From the NCBI RefSeq assembly GCF_904849725.1, contig NC_058521.1, positions 431,910,676-431,974,675 on the forward strand: a stretch of DNA of 64,000 bases. Reading direction: 5' to 3'. The position numbers and the translations under genes were made by a program. This DNA is from Hordeum vulgare subsp. vulgare. Taxonomy: Eukaryota > Streptophyta > Magnoliopsida > Poales > Poaceae. This document shows positions 35,142 to 46,830 of this stretch, in pieces. How positions within the stretch are numbered: the first letter of the stretch is position 1; every line of letters begins with the position of its first letter. Below the pieces are notes generated by a model, which was not told the DNA's origin, did not search any database, and saw nothing but the letters and a program-made list of their open reading frames with translations.

Positions 35142-36973
35142 TTTTGGAAATATGCCCTAGAGGCAATAATAAATCAGTTATTATTATATTTCTTTGTTCA
35201 TGATAATCTTTTATTATCCATGCTATAATTGTATTGATTGGAAACACAATACTTGTGTGGATACATAGACAAAACACTATCCCTAGTAAGCCTCTAGTTG
35301 ACTAGCTCGGTGATCAAAGATGGTCAAGGTTTCCTGGCCATAGGCAAGTGTTGTTAGTTGATAACGGGATCACATCATTAGGAGAATCATGTGATGGACT
35401 AGACCCAAACTAATAGACGTAGCATGTTGATCGTGTCATTTTGTTGCTACTATTTTCTGCGTGTCAAGTATTTGTTCCTATGACCATGAGATCATATAAC
35501 TCACTGACACCGGAGGAATGCTTTGTGTGTATCAAATGTCGCAACGTAACTGGGTGACTATAAATATGCTCTACAAGTATCTCCGAAGGTGTTCGTTGAG
35601 TTAGTATGGATCAAGACTGGGATTTGTCACTCCGTATGACGGAGAGGTATCTCGAGGCCCACTCGGTAATACAACATCACACACAAGCCTTGCAAGAAAT
35701 GTGACTTAGTGTAAGTTGCGGGATCTTGTATTACGGAACGAGTAAAGAGACTTGCTAGTAAACGAGATTGAAATAGGTATGCGGATACTGACGATCGAAT
35801 CTCAGGCAAGTAACATACCGAAGGACAAAGGGAATGACATACGGGATTATATGAATCCTTGGCACTGAGGTTCAAACGATAAGATATTCATAGAATATGT
35901 AGGATCCAATATGGGCATCCAGGTCCCGCTATTGGATATTGACCGAGGAGTCTCTCGGGTCATGTCTACATAGTTCTCGAACCCGCAGGGTCTGCACACT
36001 TAAGGTTCGACGTTGTTTTATGCGTATTTGAGTTATATGGTTGGTTACCGAATGCTTTTCGGAGTCCCACATGAGATCAAAGACGTCACGAGGGTTTCCG
36101 GAATGCTCCGGAAATGAAGATTGATATATAGGATGACCTCATTTGGTTACCGGAAGGTTTTCGTGCATTACCGGAAAAGTTTCGGGCTCATCGGTAGTGT
36201 ACTGGGAGTGCCGGGAGGGGTGCCGGGGACCATCAGGAGGGGTGTCACGCCCCAAGGGGTCTCATGGGATATGGGAAGAGATAAACCAGCCCCTAGTGGG
36301 CTGGAATAAGTTCCCACTAAGGCCCATAAGGTTTGAGAAGGAAAAAACACAAGGTGGAAAGAGTTTCCAAGTGGGAAGGTGGAATCCTACTCGAAGTAGG
36401 ATTGGAGTAGGACTCCTCCACCTCCAATTTCGGCCAAACCTTTAGGTTTTGAGGCTGCCTCCTCCCCTCCCTCCCTCCTATATATAGTGGGGTTTTAGGG
36501 CTGATTTGAGACAACTTTTGCCACGGCAGCCCGACCACATACCTCCACGGTTTTTCCTCTAGATCGCGTTTCTACGGAGCTCGGGCGGAGCCCTGCTGAG
36601 ATTAGATCACCACCAACCTCCGAAGCACCGTCACGCTGCCGGAGAACTCATCTACCTCTCCGTCTCTCTTGCTGGATCAAGAAGGCCGAGATCATCATCG
36701 AGCTATACGTGTGCTGAACGCGGAGGTGCCGTCCGTTCGGCACTAGATCGGAGCGGATCATGGGACGGATCGCGGGACAGTTCGTGGGACGGTTCGCGGG
36801 GCGGATCGAGGGATGTGAGGACATTCCACTACATCAACCGCGTTTCTTAACGCTTCCGTTGTGCGATCTACAAGGGTACGTAGATCGGAAATCCCCTCTC
36901 GTAGATGGACATCACCATGATAGGTCTTCGTGCGCGTAGGAAATTTTTGTTTCCCATGCGACGTTCCCCAACA
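35142..36973 (+). repeat. Element C third LTR (1832 bp)
   Basis: Starts TTTTGGAAATATGCCC (the G of TG is mutated), preceded by the PPT GCAAGTGGGAGAC, and ends GACGTTCCCCAACA. Full length. TATA-like CTATATATAG at 36478-36486. Confidence 0.92.
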
Positions 36974-37307
36974 CCTTGCTACTTTGATGTTACTTGTTGC
37001 AAGACTTTTTCAACACCGTTGTCGGGAAAGAATAGTTCCTCGCCCACGTGCAACACCGGCGCCATTGATACAACAGCTAGGAATAGTCTACCATCAACAG
37101 TTATGTTTCTGACACCGTTGCTATCATACTACTTTGCTACTGATACTTTGCTTGCATGCACTAATCTTTCAGGTGTGGTTGAATCTGACAAACTCAACTG
37201 CTAATACTTGAGAATATTCTTTCGCTTCCCCTTTGGCGAATCAACAAATTTGGTCGAATACTCTACCCTCGAAAACTGTTGCGATCCCCTACACTTGTGG
37301 GTTATCA
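36974..37307 (+). repeat. Element E 5' LTR, 3' end only (Sabrina-like)
   Basis: Aligns with 58858-59192 of the solo LTR and ends TTGTGGGTTATCA. The missing 5' portion was lost at the junction with C. Confidence 0.92.
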
Positions 37308-37318
37308 AGACCTTTTTC

Positions 37319-37336
37319 TCGCGCTGTTGCCGAGGA
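37319..37336 (+). other. Element E primer-binding site (tRNA-Asp, degraded)
   Basis: TCGCGCTGTTGCCGAGGA has three mismatches from the tRNA-Asp site. It lies 11 bp inside the LTR end. Confidence 0.82.
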
Positions 37337-37386
37337 AGCACAGCTATATTCTCTGAGTCACTTGGGATTGATGCCTGCTGGTTACT

Positions 37387-37971
37387 ATGAGGAATCCGAA
37401 AGATCCAAGCACTAAAATATTGCCTTCCACTACGAGGAGAGGTAAGGAACTACCATCTAGTTCTGCACTTGATTCACCTTCAGTTTTGAGTAAGTTTGCG
37501 ACTTCGCCTCCTGCTAGAAATCTTGATATGTTGCATGTGCCTGATGATGCTATGCTTGATACTATTCTTGATGATGCTATGCTTGATACTATGCCTGATG
37601 AAGCTATGCTTGATACTATGCCTGATACTGCTTTGCCACTAGGTGCCCTGGATGCACAAATTGCTAGAGTTGCTGCTAGACGTGATGATACTTCTGAAAC
37701 TGTTGATACTATTGAAGTAGAACCTGCTACTATACCTGAATTGCCTACCATGCTTGATACGCGCTATGTTATGCAGGGAGAGATAGCTGAGGATTTTCTT
37801 GCGTGTAAGGATAGCTATGATGTTGAGAAACTACTACGCAAGTGGAAAGAAAAATCTCTCAACGCTAGGATGAAATATGACCCGAAGTTTGCTACTTCGC
37901 CTATCTTTGTGACCGATAAGGATTATGAATTCTCTGTCGACCCTGAGTTAATCACTCTAGTCGAATCTGAT
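37387..37971 (+). pseudogene. Element E gag, N-terminal fragment
   Basis: ATG at 37387 starts MRNPKDPSTK, the same start as S1. The frame is open for about 195 codons and includes LSKFATSPPARNLDM, then a 27-bp tandem repeat (37543-37623, DDAMLDTMP-type units, three copies), EPATIPELP and SVDPELITLVESD. It then runs into F LTR sequence, which supplies a chance stop. The rest of gag is missing. Length and content match the first quarter of the S1 gag-protease frame. Confidence 0.9.
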
Positions 37972-38344
37972 TTTTAGGGAATATGTAGGCCAAAGAGCTA
38001 GGGCAGGGGAGCGCGAGGGAGGCCCCAAGCCTGGTCGCCGCGGGCCCCCCTGGCCACGACGTCATGTCTTGTGGGCTCCGTGTGGGCCACCTGCCTTGGC
38101 CCTCAAGTCCCCCGATCTTCTTTTGTTCTAGAAAAATTTATTTTGGGGATTTTATTCCGTTTGGACTCCGTTCCAAAATCAGATCTGAAAAGAGTCAAAA
38201 ACATAAAAAAAACAGGAACTAGCACTTGGCACTGAATAAATAATTTAGTCCCAAAAAATATATAAAAGGTATATAAAACATCCAAATTTGACAAGATAAC
38301 AGCATGAAACCATCAAAAAATATAGATATGTTTGAGACGTATCA
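37972..38344 (-). repeat. Element F 3' LTR, start only
   Basis: The minus strand starts TGATACGTCTCAAAC at 38344 and breaks off at the junction with E gag near 37971. The GC-rich stretch at 37980-38060 matches 53225-53301 in the other LTR. About 1.2 kb of the LTR is missing. Confidence 0.88.
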
Positions 38345-38358
38345 AGCATCCCCAAGCT
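38345..38358 (-). other. Element F polypurine tract
   Basis: The minus strand reads AAGCTTGGGGATGCT directly before the LTR. Confidence 0.85.
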
Positions 38359-41023
38359 TAACTCCTGCTCGTCCTCGAGTAGGGAAGTGATAAAGAATGA
38401 ATTTTTGATGCTTTCATGCTACCTAGCATAGATGTTCTTTGTAACTCCTCTTATGTGACGTGAATGTTCAGATCCATTAGATTCAAAACAATAGTTTGTT
38501 ATTGATGTGGATACAATAATACTTCAAGCAAACTAGCAAGGTAATCATGAACTTTCAAAATAACAAGGCCAAAAGAAAGTTATCCCTACAAAATCATATA
38601 ATCTGGCTATGCTCTATCATCCTTGCACAACGAATTTAAATCATGCACAACCTCGGTATTAGCCAAGTAATTGTTTTTACACCTTTACTTTCTCAAACCT
38701 TTTGAACTCTCACACAATACATGAGCGTCAGCCATGGTTTTAGCACTATAAGTGGAATGGAGTGTGGTGGAGGTTGCAAGGCAAACAAGGAGAAGATGGT
38801 CACATTGACTAGGCATATCAACGAGCTATGGAGATTCTCATCAATAGATATCAACGTGAATGAGTAGGGATTGCCATACAATTGATGCACTAGAGCTAAG
38901 AGTAAGTGAAAGCTCTTTAAGAAAACTAGTGGGTGTGCATCCAACTTGCTTTCTCACGAAGACCTAAGGCAATTTTGAGGAAGCCTATCATTGGAATATA
39001 CAAGCCAAGTTATATAATGAAAATTTCCCACTAGTTATATGGTGGTGACAAAACGAGAGACTCTCAATCATGAAAATCATGGTGCTTAATATGAAGCACA
39101 AGTGTGGAAAGGAGATAGTACCATTGTCCCTTCTCTTTTTTTCTCTCATTTTTTTGGTGGGCTCTTTGGCCTCTCTTTTTTTTGGTGGGCATCTTTGGCC
39201 TCTTCTATTTCCTCACATGGGACAATGCTCCATCAAAGATGATCAGCACACTTACAACTCAAAACTTAGAGCAATGATGACTCTATATGAAATGCCTTCG
39301 GTAGTGTACCGTGACAATGATCTAGCATGGCATAGACATCAATGGAAACATCATGCTAGCTATCTTATGATCATGCAATGGCAATGTAGAAGTGGTGGCA
39401 CATGTCATGGTGGTAGTTGCATGGCAATATATCTCGGAATGGCTTTGAAAAAGCCATAGTAGGTAGGTATGTTGGCTGTTTTGAGAGAGGCTAATGGTGA
39501 GTTTTATGCACCGGTGAAAGTTGCACGGCACTAAAGAAGATAGTGATGGTGGAAGGTGAAAGTGCATCTAAACCATGGACTCAACATTAGTCAAGAAGAA
39601 CTCATATACTTGTTGCAAAAGTTTTAGTAGTAATCGAAACAAAGCATTCAACGCATACTCCTAGGGGAAGGGTTGGTAGGTATAAACCATCGCGCGATCC
39701 CGACCGCCACACAAAGGATGACAATCAATGAACTAATCATGCTCAAACTTCATCACATAGCGGTTCACCATACGTGCATGCTACGGGAATCACTAACTTC
39801 AACACAAGTATTTATAGATCCACAACACCTTACTAATATAACTTCAATATTACCATAACCACAACTCAAAACTAATTGAGATGAATCAAACTTCTCTAAC
39901 TATTCAATGCACATGAAGGTGGAAGTTTTCATATCCCATCGGATAACTACCCCTTTTGAGACTACTTTCATAGCATAGATCAACTACCACGCCACGCGCT
40001 TCCGTGCTCTAAAAGATAGAAGTGAAACACATAGAGCAAAATCAACTAGCTCAAAAGATATAAGTGAAACACATGTGAGCTGAATTGTCTAACCAAAGGA
40101 TATAAGTGAAGCTCGACAAAATCACGGTGAGTGCATGTCTCTATCTCTTGGTGTGTAGCAAGGAAGATTGTGACACAACAAAAATAAAAGACTCCTACGA
40201 TACAAGACGCTCCAAGCAAACACATAACATGTGGTGAATAAAAATATAGTCCCAAGTAACGTTACCGATGGATTGAAGACGAAAGAGGGGATGCCTTCCC
40301 GGGGCATCCCCAAGCTTAGGCCTTTTCGGCATCCTTGAATCAACTTGGGGTGCCTTGGGCATCCCCAAGCTTGAGCTCTTGCCACTCTTTATCTCTTCGT
40401 CCACAAGAACTTCACCCAATACTTGAAAACTTCACAACACGAAACTTAAACAGAAACTTGTGATATCATTAGTATAAGAAAGCAAATCACCACTTCCTTA
40501 GGTATTGTAGCAAGCTTAAATTCTACTTATGTTCATGTTGGGTTAGTGTATTTTCAATCTTCCATGGCTAATACCCCCCGATACTATCCATAGTTTCATC
40601 AAAATAAGCAACCAACTCAACAAAAACAGAATATGTTAACAGGAGACCAGTCTGTAGCACTCTGTATACTTTGTATACTTCTGGTACTTCAAAAATTCTG
40701 AAAAATTACGAAAGTCTGAAGAATTTGCGTAGAAATCAGCAGCAAAAAGAATCAACTCAAAAGCTCTTACAGGAAAAAAAATGAAAATTATTTTCGTGAG
40801 CAGAAAGTTTCTGTCTTTTCCAGCATGACCAAACGATCATCCCCAAGACTAATCATAATGGTTTTACTTGGCACAAACGCAAAAGAAACACAAAAAACAC
40901 AATCATAACAGAATTATGAAAGTGTGGAAAACACAAAACAGAAAGAAAAAGGATAGATTCGTTGGGTTGCCTCCCAACAAGCGCTATTGTTTAACGCCCT
41001 TAGCTAGGCATAAGGTGATGGAA
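38359..41023 (-). other. Element F 3' untranslated region (no RT or integrase)
   Basis: About 2.7 kb where an autonomous Gypsy would need around 3 kb of RT, RNase H and integrase. I find no such motif on either strand, only AT-rich sequence, a T-rich run (39120-39185) and repeated GGCATCCCCAAGCTT-like pieces (40300-40375) that resemble the PPT. Confidence 0.75.
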
Positions 41024-43099
41024 TCACGTATAATCATCTTTGGTGCTCAAACCATAAGTAGCCCTCATCATAGATTCATAAGGCAATCTTATTTTCTTTC
41101 TAGGAAAATGCTCCATTCCCTTATTTAGAGGAAATTGAAATCTAATATTCCCTTCCTTCATATCGATGATAGCAACAATAGTCCTTAGGAAAGGTCTACC
41201 AAGAATCATGGGACATGAAGGATTGCAATCTATGTCAAGTACAATGAAATCCACGGGTACATAGTTCTTATTTGCAACAATAAGAACATGATTGATCCTT
41301 CCCATGGATTTCTTGACAGTATAATCCGCAAGATGCAAATTAAGAGAATACTCTTCAAACTCATGAAAACCAAGAATATCACATAAAGACTTTGGAATCG
41401 CGGAAACACTAGCACCCAAATCACACAAAGCATTGCATTCATAGTTTTTGATCTGGATTTTGATAGTAGGTTCCCACTCATCATGAAGTTTTCTAGGTAT
41501 AGAGACTTCTAATTCGAGTTTCTCTTCAAGAGATTTCATCATAGCATCTACGATATGTGCGGTAAAGGCTTTGCTTTGGCTATAAGCCTGTGGAGAGTTT
41601 GCAATGGATTGCATCAAGGAAATGCATTCAAACAAGGAGCAAGTATCATAATTGAATTCCTTGAAATCCAAAGTGGGAGTTTCATTACTACCCAATATTT
41701 TGATTTCTTCTACTCCACTCTCCACACCTTTATCATCAAGATAGGTGGACTTCGAATCATCGGGGCGTTTTTCAACCAAAGTGGATTCATATCCATCCCC
41801 TTCATCAATAGGTTTGACACGCGAGAACAAAGATTCAAGAGGAGTCACACCAAGCACTTTAAGATCTTCGTGATTTGCATCACTAGAACGCACCCTTTTA
41901 AACCATTCATGCCTAGCGCGAATTTGGGCGGTTCTTTCTTTGCTCTCATTCATGGAGACACGCATAGCTTTTAAAGTTTCATCCAAGTTGACCTTGGGAG
42001 GAGCACATCTAACTTTCAAAGCATCAATATCACAAGACATCCTATCAACGCTCTTAGCTGAATCATCTATCTTGAGTAGTTTTTCCTCTATGGACGCATT
42101 GAAAATCTTTTGAGAGTTGATGAACTCTTTGATATTACTCTCTAAATCAGAGGGTAATTTGTTATGATTTCCATAGGTGTTGTTGTAGGAATTGCCATAG
42201 TTGTTAGAGGAGTTACTAGGAAAAGGCCTAGGAACATAGTTTCCTCTAAAAGCATTGTTGTTGCCAAAATTGTTCCTACCAACAAAATTAACGTCCAAAC
42301 TAGCGTTGCTACTCTCAATCAAGGAAGATAGTGGCATGTCATTATGATCTAAAGGAGCATTTATACTAGCAACCAAATTCATCAACTCGTACATCATAGC
42401 ACTAAGCGAGTTAATTTCTTCTATAGCGTGTACCTTTTTGCTAGCAGGTGACCTTTCAGTGTGCCACTGAGAGTAGCTGGTCATGATATTGTCTAGGAGT
42501 TTTGTAGCGTCTCCTAACGTGATTTCCATGAAGGTTCCACCTGAGGCGGAGTCCAAGATATTGCGAGAAGCAAAATTCAAACCAGCGTAAAAGATTTGTA
42601 TAATCATCCACAAACTCAAGCCATGAGCGGGACAATTTCTAATCATTAACTTCATCCTCTACCAAGATTGTGCAACGTGTTCATGATCAAGTTGCTTGAA
42701 ATTCATGATATCGTTACGGAGAGAGATAATCTTAGCCAGCGGAAAATACTTGGATATGTAAGCATCTTTGCACTTATCCCAAGAATCGATATTATTTTTA
42801 GGCAAAGAAGAAAACCAAGTTTTCGCACGATCTTGCAAAGAGAACGGAAAAAGCTTCAATTTAATCACATCATTATGAACATCTTTATTCTTTTGCATAT
42901 CGCAAAGTTCAATGAAGGTATTGAGATGGGATGTGGCATCTTCACTAGGAACGCCAGAAAATTGCTCTTTCATAACAAGATTCAGCAAGGCAGCATTGAT
43001 TTCATGTGATTCCGCACTAGTGGTGGGAGCAATCGGAGTACAAATAAAATCATTATTATTAGTACTCGAGAAGTCGCAAAGTTTGGTGTTTTCAGCCAT
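41024..43099 (-). pseudogene. Element F gag-protease (one in-frame stop)
   Basis: ATG at 43097-43099 (MAENTKLCDF) opens a frame of 691 codons ending at 41024, interrupted only by a TAG at 42659-42661 (after HVAQSW). The gag region has LKLFPFSLQDRAKTWFSSLP, the retrotransposon-gag signature of Gypsy elements, then CPAHGLSLWMIIQIFYAGL and an Asn-rich stretch (NNFGNNNAFRGNY). The protease active site LCDLGASVSAIPKSL lies near 41400-41440, followed by MILGRPFLRT. No zinc knuckle is visible. Without the single stop this would be the best-preserved Gypsy frame in the window. The frame also stays open upstream of the ATG through the PBS, which I regard as chance. Confidence 0.9.
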
Positions 43100-43314
43100 G
43101 ATGACTTCAACAAACAAACAAGAACACAAGCAAGCAAGAAAACTGGCAAAGGAAAACAGCAAAACGCAAAAAGAAAATGGCAAGGGAGAAAGGCAAATGA
43201 AAACGGCAAATGTGAAGTGGGGGGAGAGGAAAACGAGAGGCAACGGGCAAAAAAGGTAAATGCAAGAGATGAGTTTGTGACACTTACTTGGATAGATCTT
43301 GACTTGATCTCTCC

Positions 43315-43440
43315 TCCCCGGCAACAGCGCCACAAATCCTTCGGCTACGGCAATAAAAGACCTTCCCCGGCAACAGCGCCACAAATCCTTCGGCTACGGC
43401 AATAAAAGACCTTCCCCGGCAACGGCGCCAGGAATCCTTC
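43315..43440 (-). repeat. Triplicated tRNA-Asp primer-binding unit of F (49-bp tandem repeat)
   Basis: A 49-bp unit holding a tRNA-Asp PBS is repeated in tandem. PBS-like copies are at 43315-43332, 43364-43381 and 43413-43430. The LTR-proximal copy matches tRNA-Asp over all 18 bases (minus strand TGGCGCCGTTGCCGGGGA). The other two carry the same single change (GCGCTG for GCGCCG). The unit remainder reads AAGGTCTTTTATTGCCGTAG on the minus strand. Confidence 0.9.
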
Positions 43441-43779
43441 TGCTGCTGGCTACGCCTACAGGGACTTCCTTGGCAAATATGCAATGGATTCCCCCGCGGC
43501 CTTGGAGCCTTGCGTTGGTGTTCCCTTGAAGAGGAAAGGGTGATGTAGCACTGCGGCAGTAAGTATTTCCCTCAGTTTGAGAACCAAGGTATCGATCCAG
43601 TAGGAGGATCGCGTCAAGTCACAAGTACCTGCACAAACACAAAGAGCTTTCGCCCAACACTATGAAGGGGTTGTCAATCCCTTATAGATTGTTTGCAAAG
43701 TGAGAACTGAAAGCAAAAAGTAAACAAAGCAAAGTATAAGTGGAGACGATAGTTGAGATTAGAGCCGGGGGCCGTAGTG
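43441..43779 (-). repeat. Element F 5' LTR, 3' end
   Basis: The LTR end is placed at 43441 (minus strand ...CCAGCAGCA) because it ends in CA and lies 10 bp from the PBS, as in S1. The stretch continues at 52376 beyond G. Confidence 0.75.
43775..43779. repeat. Target-site duplication of G, left copy
   Basis: TAGTG directly before TGTTGGAAAT, identical to 52371-52375. Confidence 0.95.
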
Positions 43780-45559
43780 TGTTGGAAATATGCCCTAAAG
43801 GCAATAATAAAATGGTTACTATCATATTTCCTTGTTCATGATAATCGTCTATTGTTCATGCTATAATTGTATTAACAGGAAACAGTAATACATGTGTGAA
43901 TAAATAGATCACAATGTGTCCCTAGCAAGCCTCTAGTTGGCTAGCTCGTTAGTCAATAGATGATCATGGTTTCCTGGTCATGGGCATTAGATGTCATTGA
44001 TAACGGGATCACATCATTGGGAGAATGATGTGATGGACAAGACCCAATCCTAAGCATAGCACTAGATCGTATTGTTCGTATGCTAAAGCTTTTCTAATGT
44101 CAAGTGTATTTTCCTTCGACCGTGACATTGTGCAACTCCTGGATACCGTACGAGTGCTTTGGGTGTATCAAACGTCACAACGTAACTGGGTGACTATAAA
44201 GGTGCACTACGGGTATCTCTGAAAGTGTCTGTTGGGTTGGTACGAATCGAGATCGGGATTTGTCACTCCGTGTGACGGAGAGGTATCTCTGGGCCCACTT
44301 GGTAGAACATCATCGTGAGCTCAATGTGACTAAGGATTTAGTCACATGATGACGTGCTACGGAATGAGTAAAGAGACTTACCAGTAACGAGATTGAACAA
44401 GGTATAGGTATACCGACGATCGAATCTCGGGCAAGTTCTATACCGACAGACAAAGGGAATTGTATACGAGATTGATTGAATCCTTGACATCGTGGTTCAT
44501 CCGATGAGATCATCGTGGAGAAAGTGGGAGCCACCTTGGGTATCCACACCCTGCTGATGGTTATTGGCTGGAGAGGTGTCTCGGTCATGTCTGCCTGTCT
44601 CCCGAACCCGTAGGGTCTACACACTTAAGTTTCGATGACGCTAGGGTTATAGGGAATTGTTATATGAGGTTACCGAAAGTTGTTAGGAGTCCCGGATGAG
44701 ATCCCGGACGTCACGAGGAGCACCGGAATGGTCCAGAGGTAAAGATTGATATATAGGACGGATGGTTTTGGACACCGGAAGTGCTTAGGGCATCACCCGT
44801 AACGTACCGGGACCACCGGGACCATCGGAGGTGGCCCCGGGGGTCCACCGAAGGGGAGCAACGACCCCGGGAGGTAAGATGGACCAAGTGGGGGAGGGAA
44901 CCAGCCCCTAGGTGGGCTGGTGCGCCTCCCCACTCAGCCCAATGCGTAGGGGAGAGGGAAGGGGGGCAAACCCTAAGCCAGGTGGGCCTAAGGCCCACCA
45001 GGGGTGCGCACCACCTCTCCTCCCCTCCTGGCCGCCACCTCCTGGCGCACATGGGGCTGCCGCACCCCTTGGGGGTGGGAACCCTAAGGGCTGCACCCCC
45101 CTCCCTCTTCCCCTATATATAGTTGAGGTTTGGGGGCTGTTTGGCACACGGTTTTCTCTCTGTCTCTCGGCCTAACCCTGCCCTTCTTCCTCCTCCTCTC
45201 TGCCGGTGCTTGGCGAAGCCCTGCCGGGAGACCTCGTCTCTCCATCGACACCACGCCGTCGTGCTGCTGGAGTTCTTCTCCAACCTCTCCCTCCTCCTTG
45301 CTGGATCAAGGTGCGGGAGACGTCACTTGGCTGCACGTGTGTTGACCGCGGAGGTGCCGTAGTTCGGCACTAGATCGGAATCACACCGCGATCGGAATCG
45401 CTACGAATACGACTCCATCAACCGCGTTCTAGCAACGCTTCCGCTTAGCGATCTTCAAAGGTATGAAGATGCACTTACCCCTCTCTCGTTGCTGGTCTCT
45501 CCATAGGAAGATCTGAATATCGTAGGAATTTTTTTGAATTTATGCTACGTTACCCAACA
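43780..45559 (+). repeat. Element G 5' LTR (1780 bp)
   Basis: TGTTGGAAATATGCCC...CTACGTTACCCAACA. TATA-like CTATATATAG at 45113-45121 follows a GC-rich segment and precedes the likely transcription start. Confidence 0.95.
45113..45121 (+). promoter_or_regulatory. TATA-like element in G 5' LTR
   Basis: CCCTATATATAGTTGAGG. Repeated at 51926-51934 in the 3' LTR, consistent with the LTR promoter of this group. Confidence 0.65.
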
Positions 45560-46830
45560 GTGGCATCCGAGCCAGGCTTTCTATGCATAGATTCTATGCA
45601 CGAGTAGAACACAAAAGTTGTGGGCGATGATTTGTCAATTTTCTTGCCGCTACTAGTCTTATTCTTTTCCGGCGGTATTGTGGGATGAAGCAGCCCGGAC
45701 CGACTTTACATGTACGCTTACGTGAGACTGGTTCCACCGACAGACATGCACACCGTGCATAAAGGTGGCTAGCGGGTGTCTGTCTCTCCTACTCTAGTCG
45801 GATTGGATTTCATGAAAAGGGTCCGTATGAAGGGTAAATAGCTTGGGCATATCATCGTTGTGGCTGTCACATAGGTAAGAAGGCGTTCTTGCTAGAAACC
45901 CAAATCAGCCACGTAAAACTTGCAACAACAATTGGAGGACGTCTAACTTGTTTTTGCAGGGTTTGACATGTGATGTGATATGGCCAAAGTTGTGATGTTG
46001 CATGTATGATGTATGAGATGATCATGTTATTGTAATAGGTTTCACGACTTGCATGTAGATGAGTATGACAACCGGCAGGAGCCATAGGAGTTGTCTTAAT
46101 TTATTGTATGAGATGCAACACCATGTGCTTACTACTTTTACTTCATTGCTAACGGTTAGCTATAGAAGTAGTGATAGTAGTAGTTGGCGTGATGACTTCA
46201 CGGAGACACGATGATGGAGATCATGAATATGGAGATCATGGTGTCACGTGGGTGACGATGATGATCATGCGATGCCTGAAGATGGAGATCGAAAGGGCAA
46301 AGATGATCATGGCCATATCATGTCACTATATGATTTCATTGTGATGTTTATCATGTTTTTCATCTTATTTCTTAGAACGACGGTAGCATAATAAGATGAT
46401 CCCTCTTAAAATTTCGAGAACGTATTCCCCTAAGTGTGCACCGTTGCGAAGGTTCATTGTCTCGAAGCACCACGTGATGATCGGGTGTGATAGATTCTAA
46501 CGTTCGCATACAACGGGTGTAAGCCAGATTTACACACGCGAAACACCTGGGTTGACTCGACGAGCTTAGCATGTACAGACCTGACCTCGAATACAAGAGA
46601 CCGAAAGGTCGAACATGAGTCGTATGGTTGAATACGATCAGCATGAAGTTGCTCACCATGGTGACTAGTCCATCTCACGTGATGATCAAACACGGGTTAG
46701 TCAACATGGATCATGTATCACTTAGATGACTAGAGGGATGTCGATTTAAGTGGGAGTTCATACTTAATTTGATTAAATGAACTTCATTGTCATGAACTTA
46801 GTCTAAAACTTGTCTTTATAAATATTGTAG
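45560..46830 (+). other. Element G PBS and untranslated leader
   Basis: TGGCATCCGAGCC at 45561-45573 is a tRNA-iMet site with two mismatches. The leader aligns with those of A and C. At its end it reads TTGTAG directly followed by gag codons; element A has TTGTAGATCA and then ATG there. Confidence 0.85.

Larger units (their letters stand above)
27867..36973 (+). mobile_element. Element C: tandem LTR-internal-LTR-internal-LTR Angela-like Copia
   Basis: Three LTR copies (27867-28280 truncated, 29325-30149 deleted inside, 35142-36973 full) flank two internal domains (28281-29324 partial, 30150-35141 full length but decayed). The LTR starts differ by only a few percent. The left flank is B's LTR (CTTCG); the right flank is a Sabrina-like LTR (CCTTG). 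They do not form a duplication, as expected for a product of recombination between two insertions. Confidence 0.87.

Noticed and set aside
39070..39460. 129-codon frame with a hydrophobic stretch in F
   Set aside because: The hydrophobic run comes from a T-rich low-complexity tract in the untranslated region; no family resemblance.
41024..42655. 543-codon frame considered as a host gene
   Set aside because: It contains the Gypsy protease motif LCDLGAS and continues the F gag frame across a single stop.
43413..43430. tRNA-Asp-like sequence considered as a tRNA gene (also 19580-19597)
   Set aside because: Only the last 18 bases including the non-encoded CCA match; there is no cloverleaf upstream, as expected for a primer-binding site.
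43315..43440. Regular 49-bp repeats that could suggest a CRISPR array
   Set aside because: The units are contiguous tandem copies without unique spacers and contain a retrotransposon PBS in a plant context.
44710..45360. Long open frames on both strands in GC-rich sequence (also 51480-52090)
   Set aside because: They lie in the U3/R part of the G LTRs, are Pro/Gly/Arg-rich in every frame, and owe their length to high GC content, not to coding constraint.
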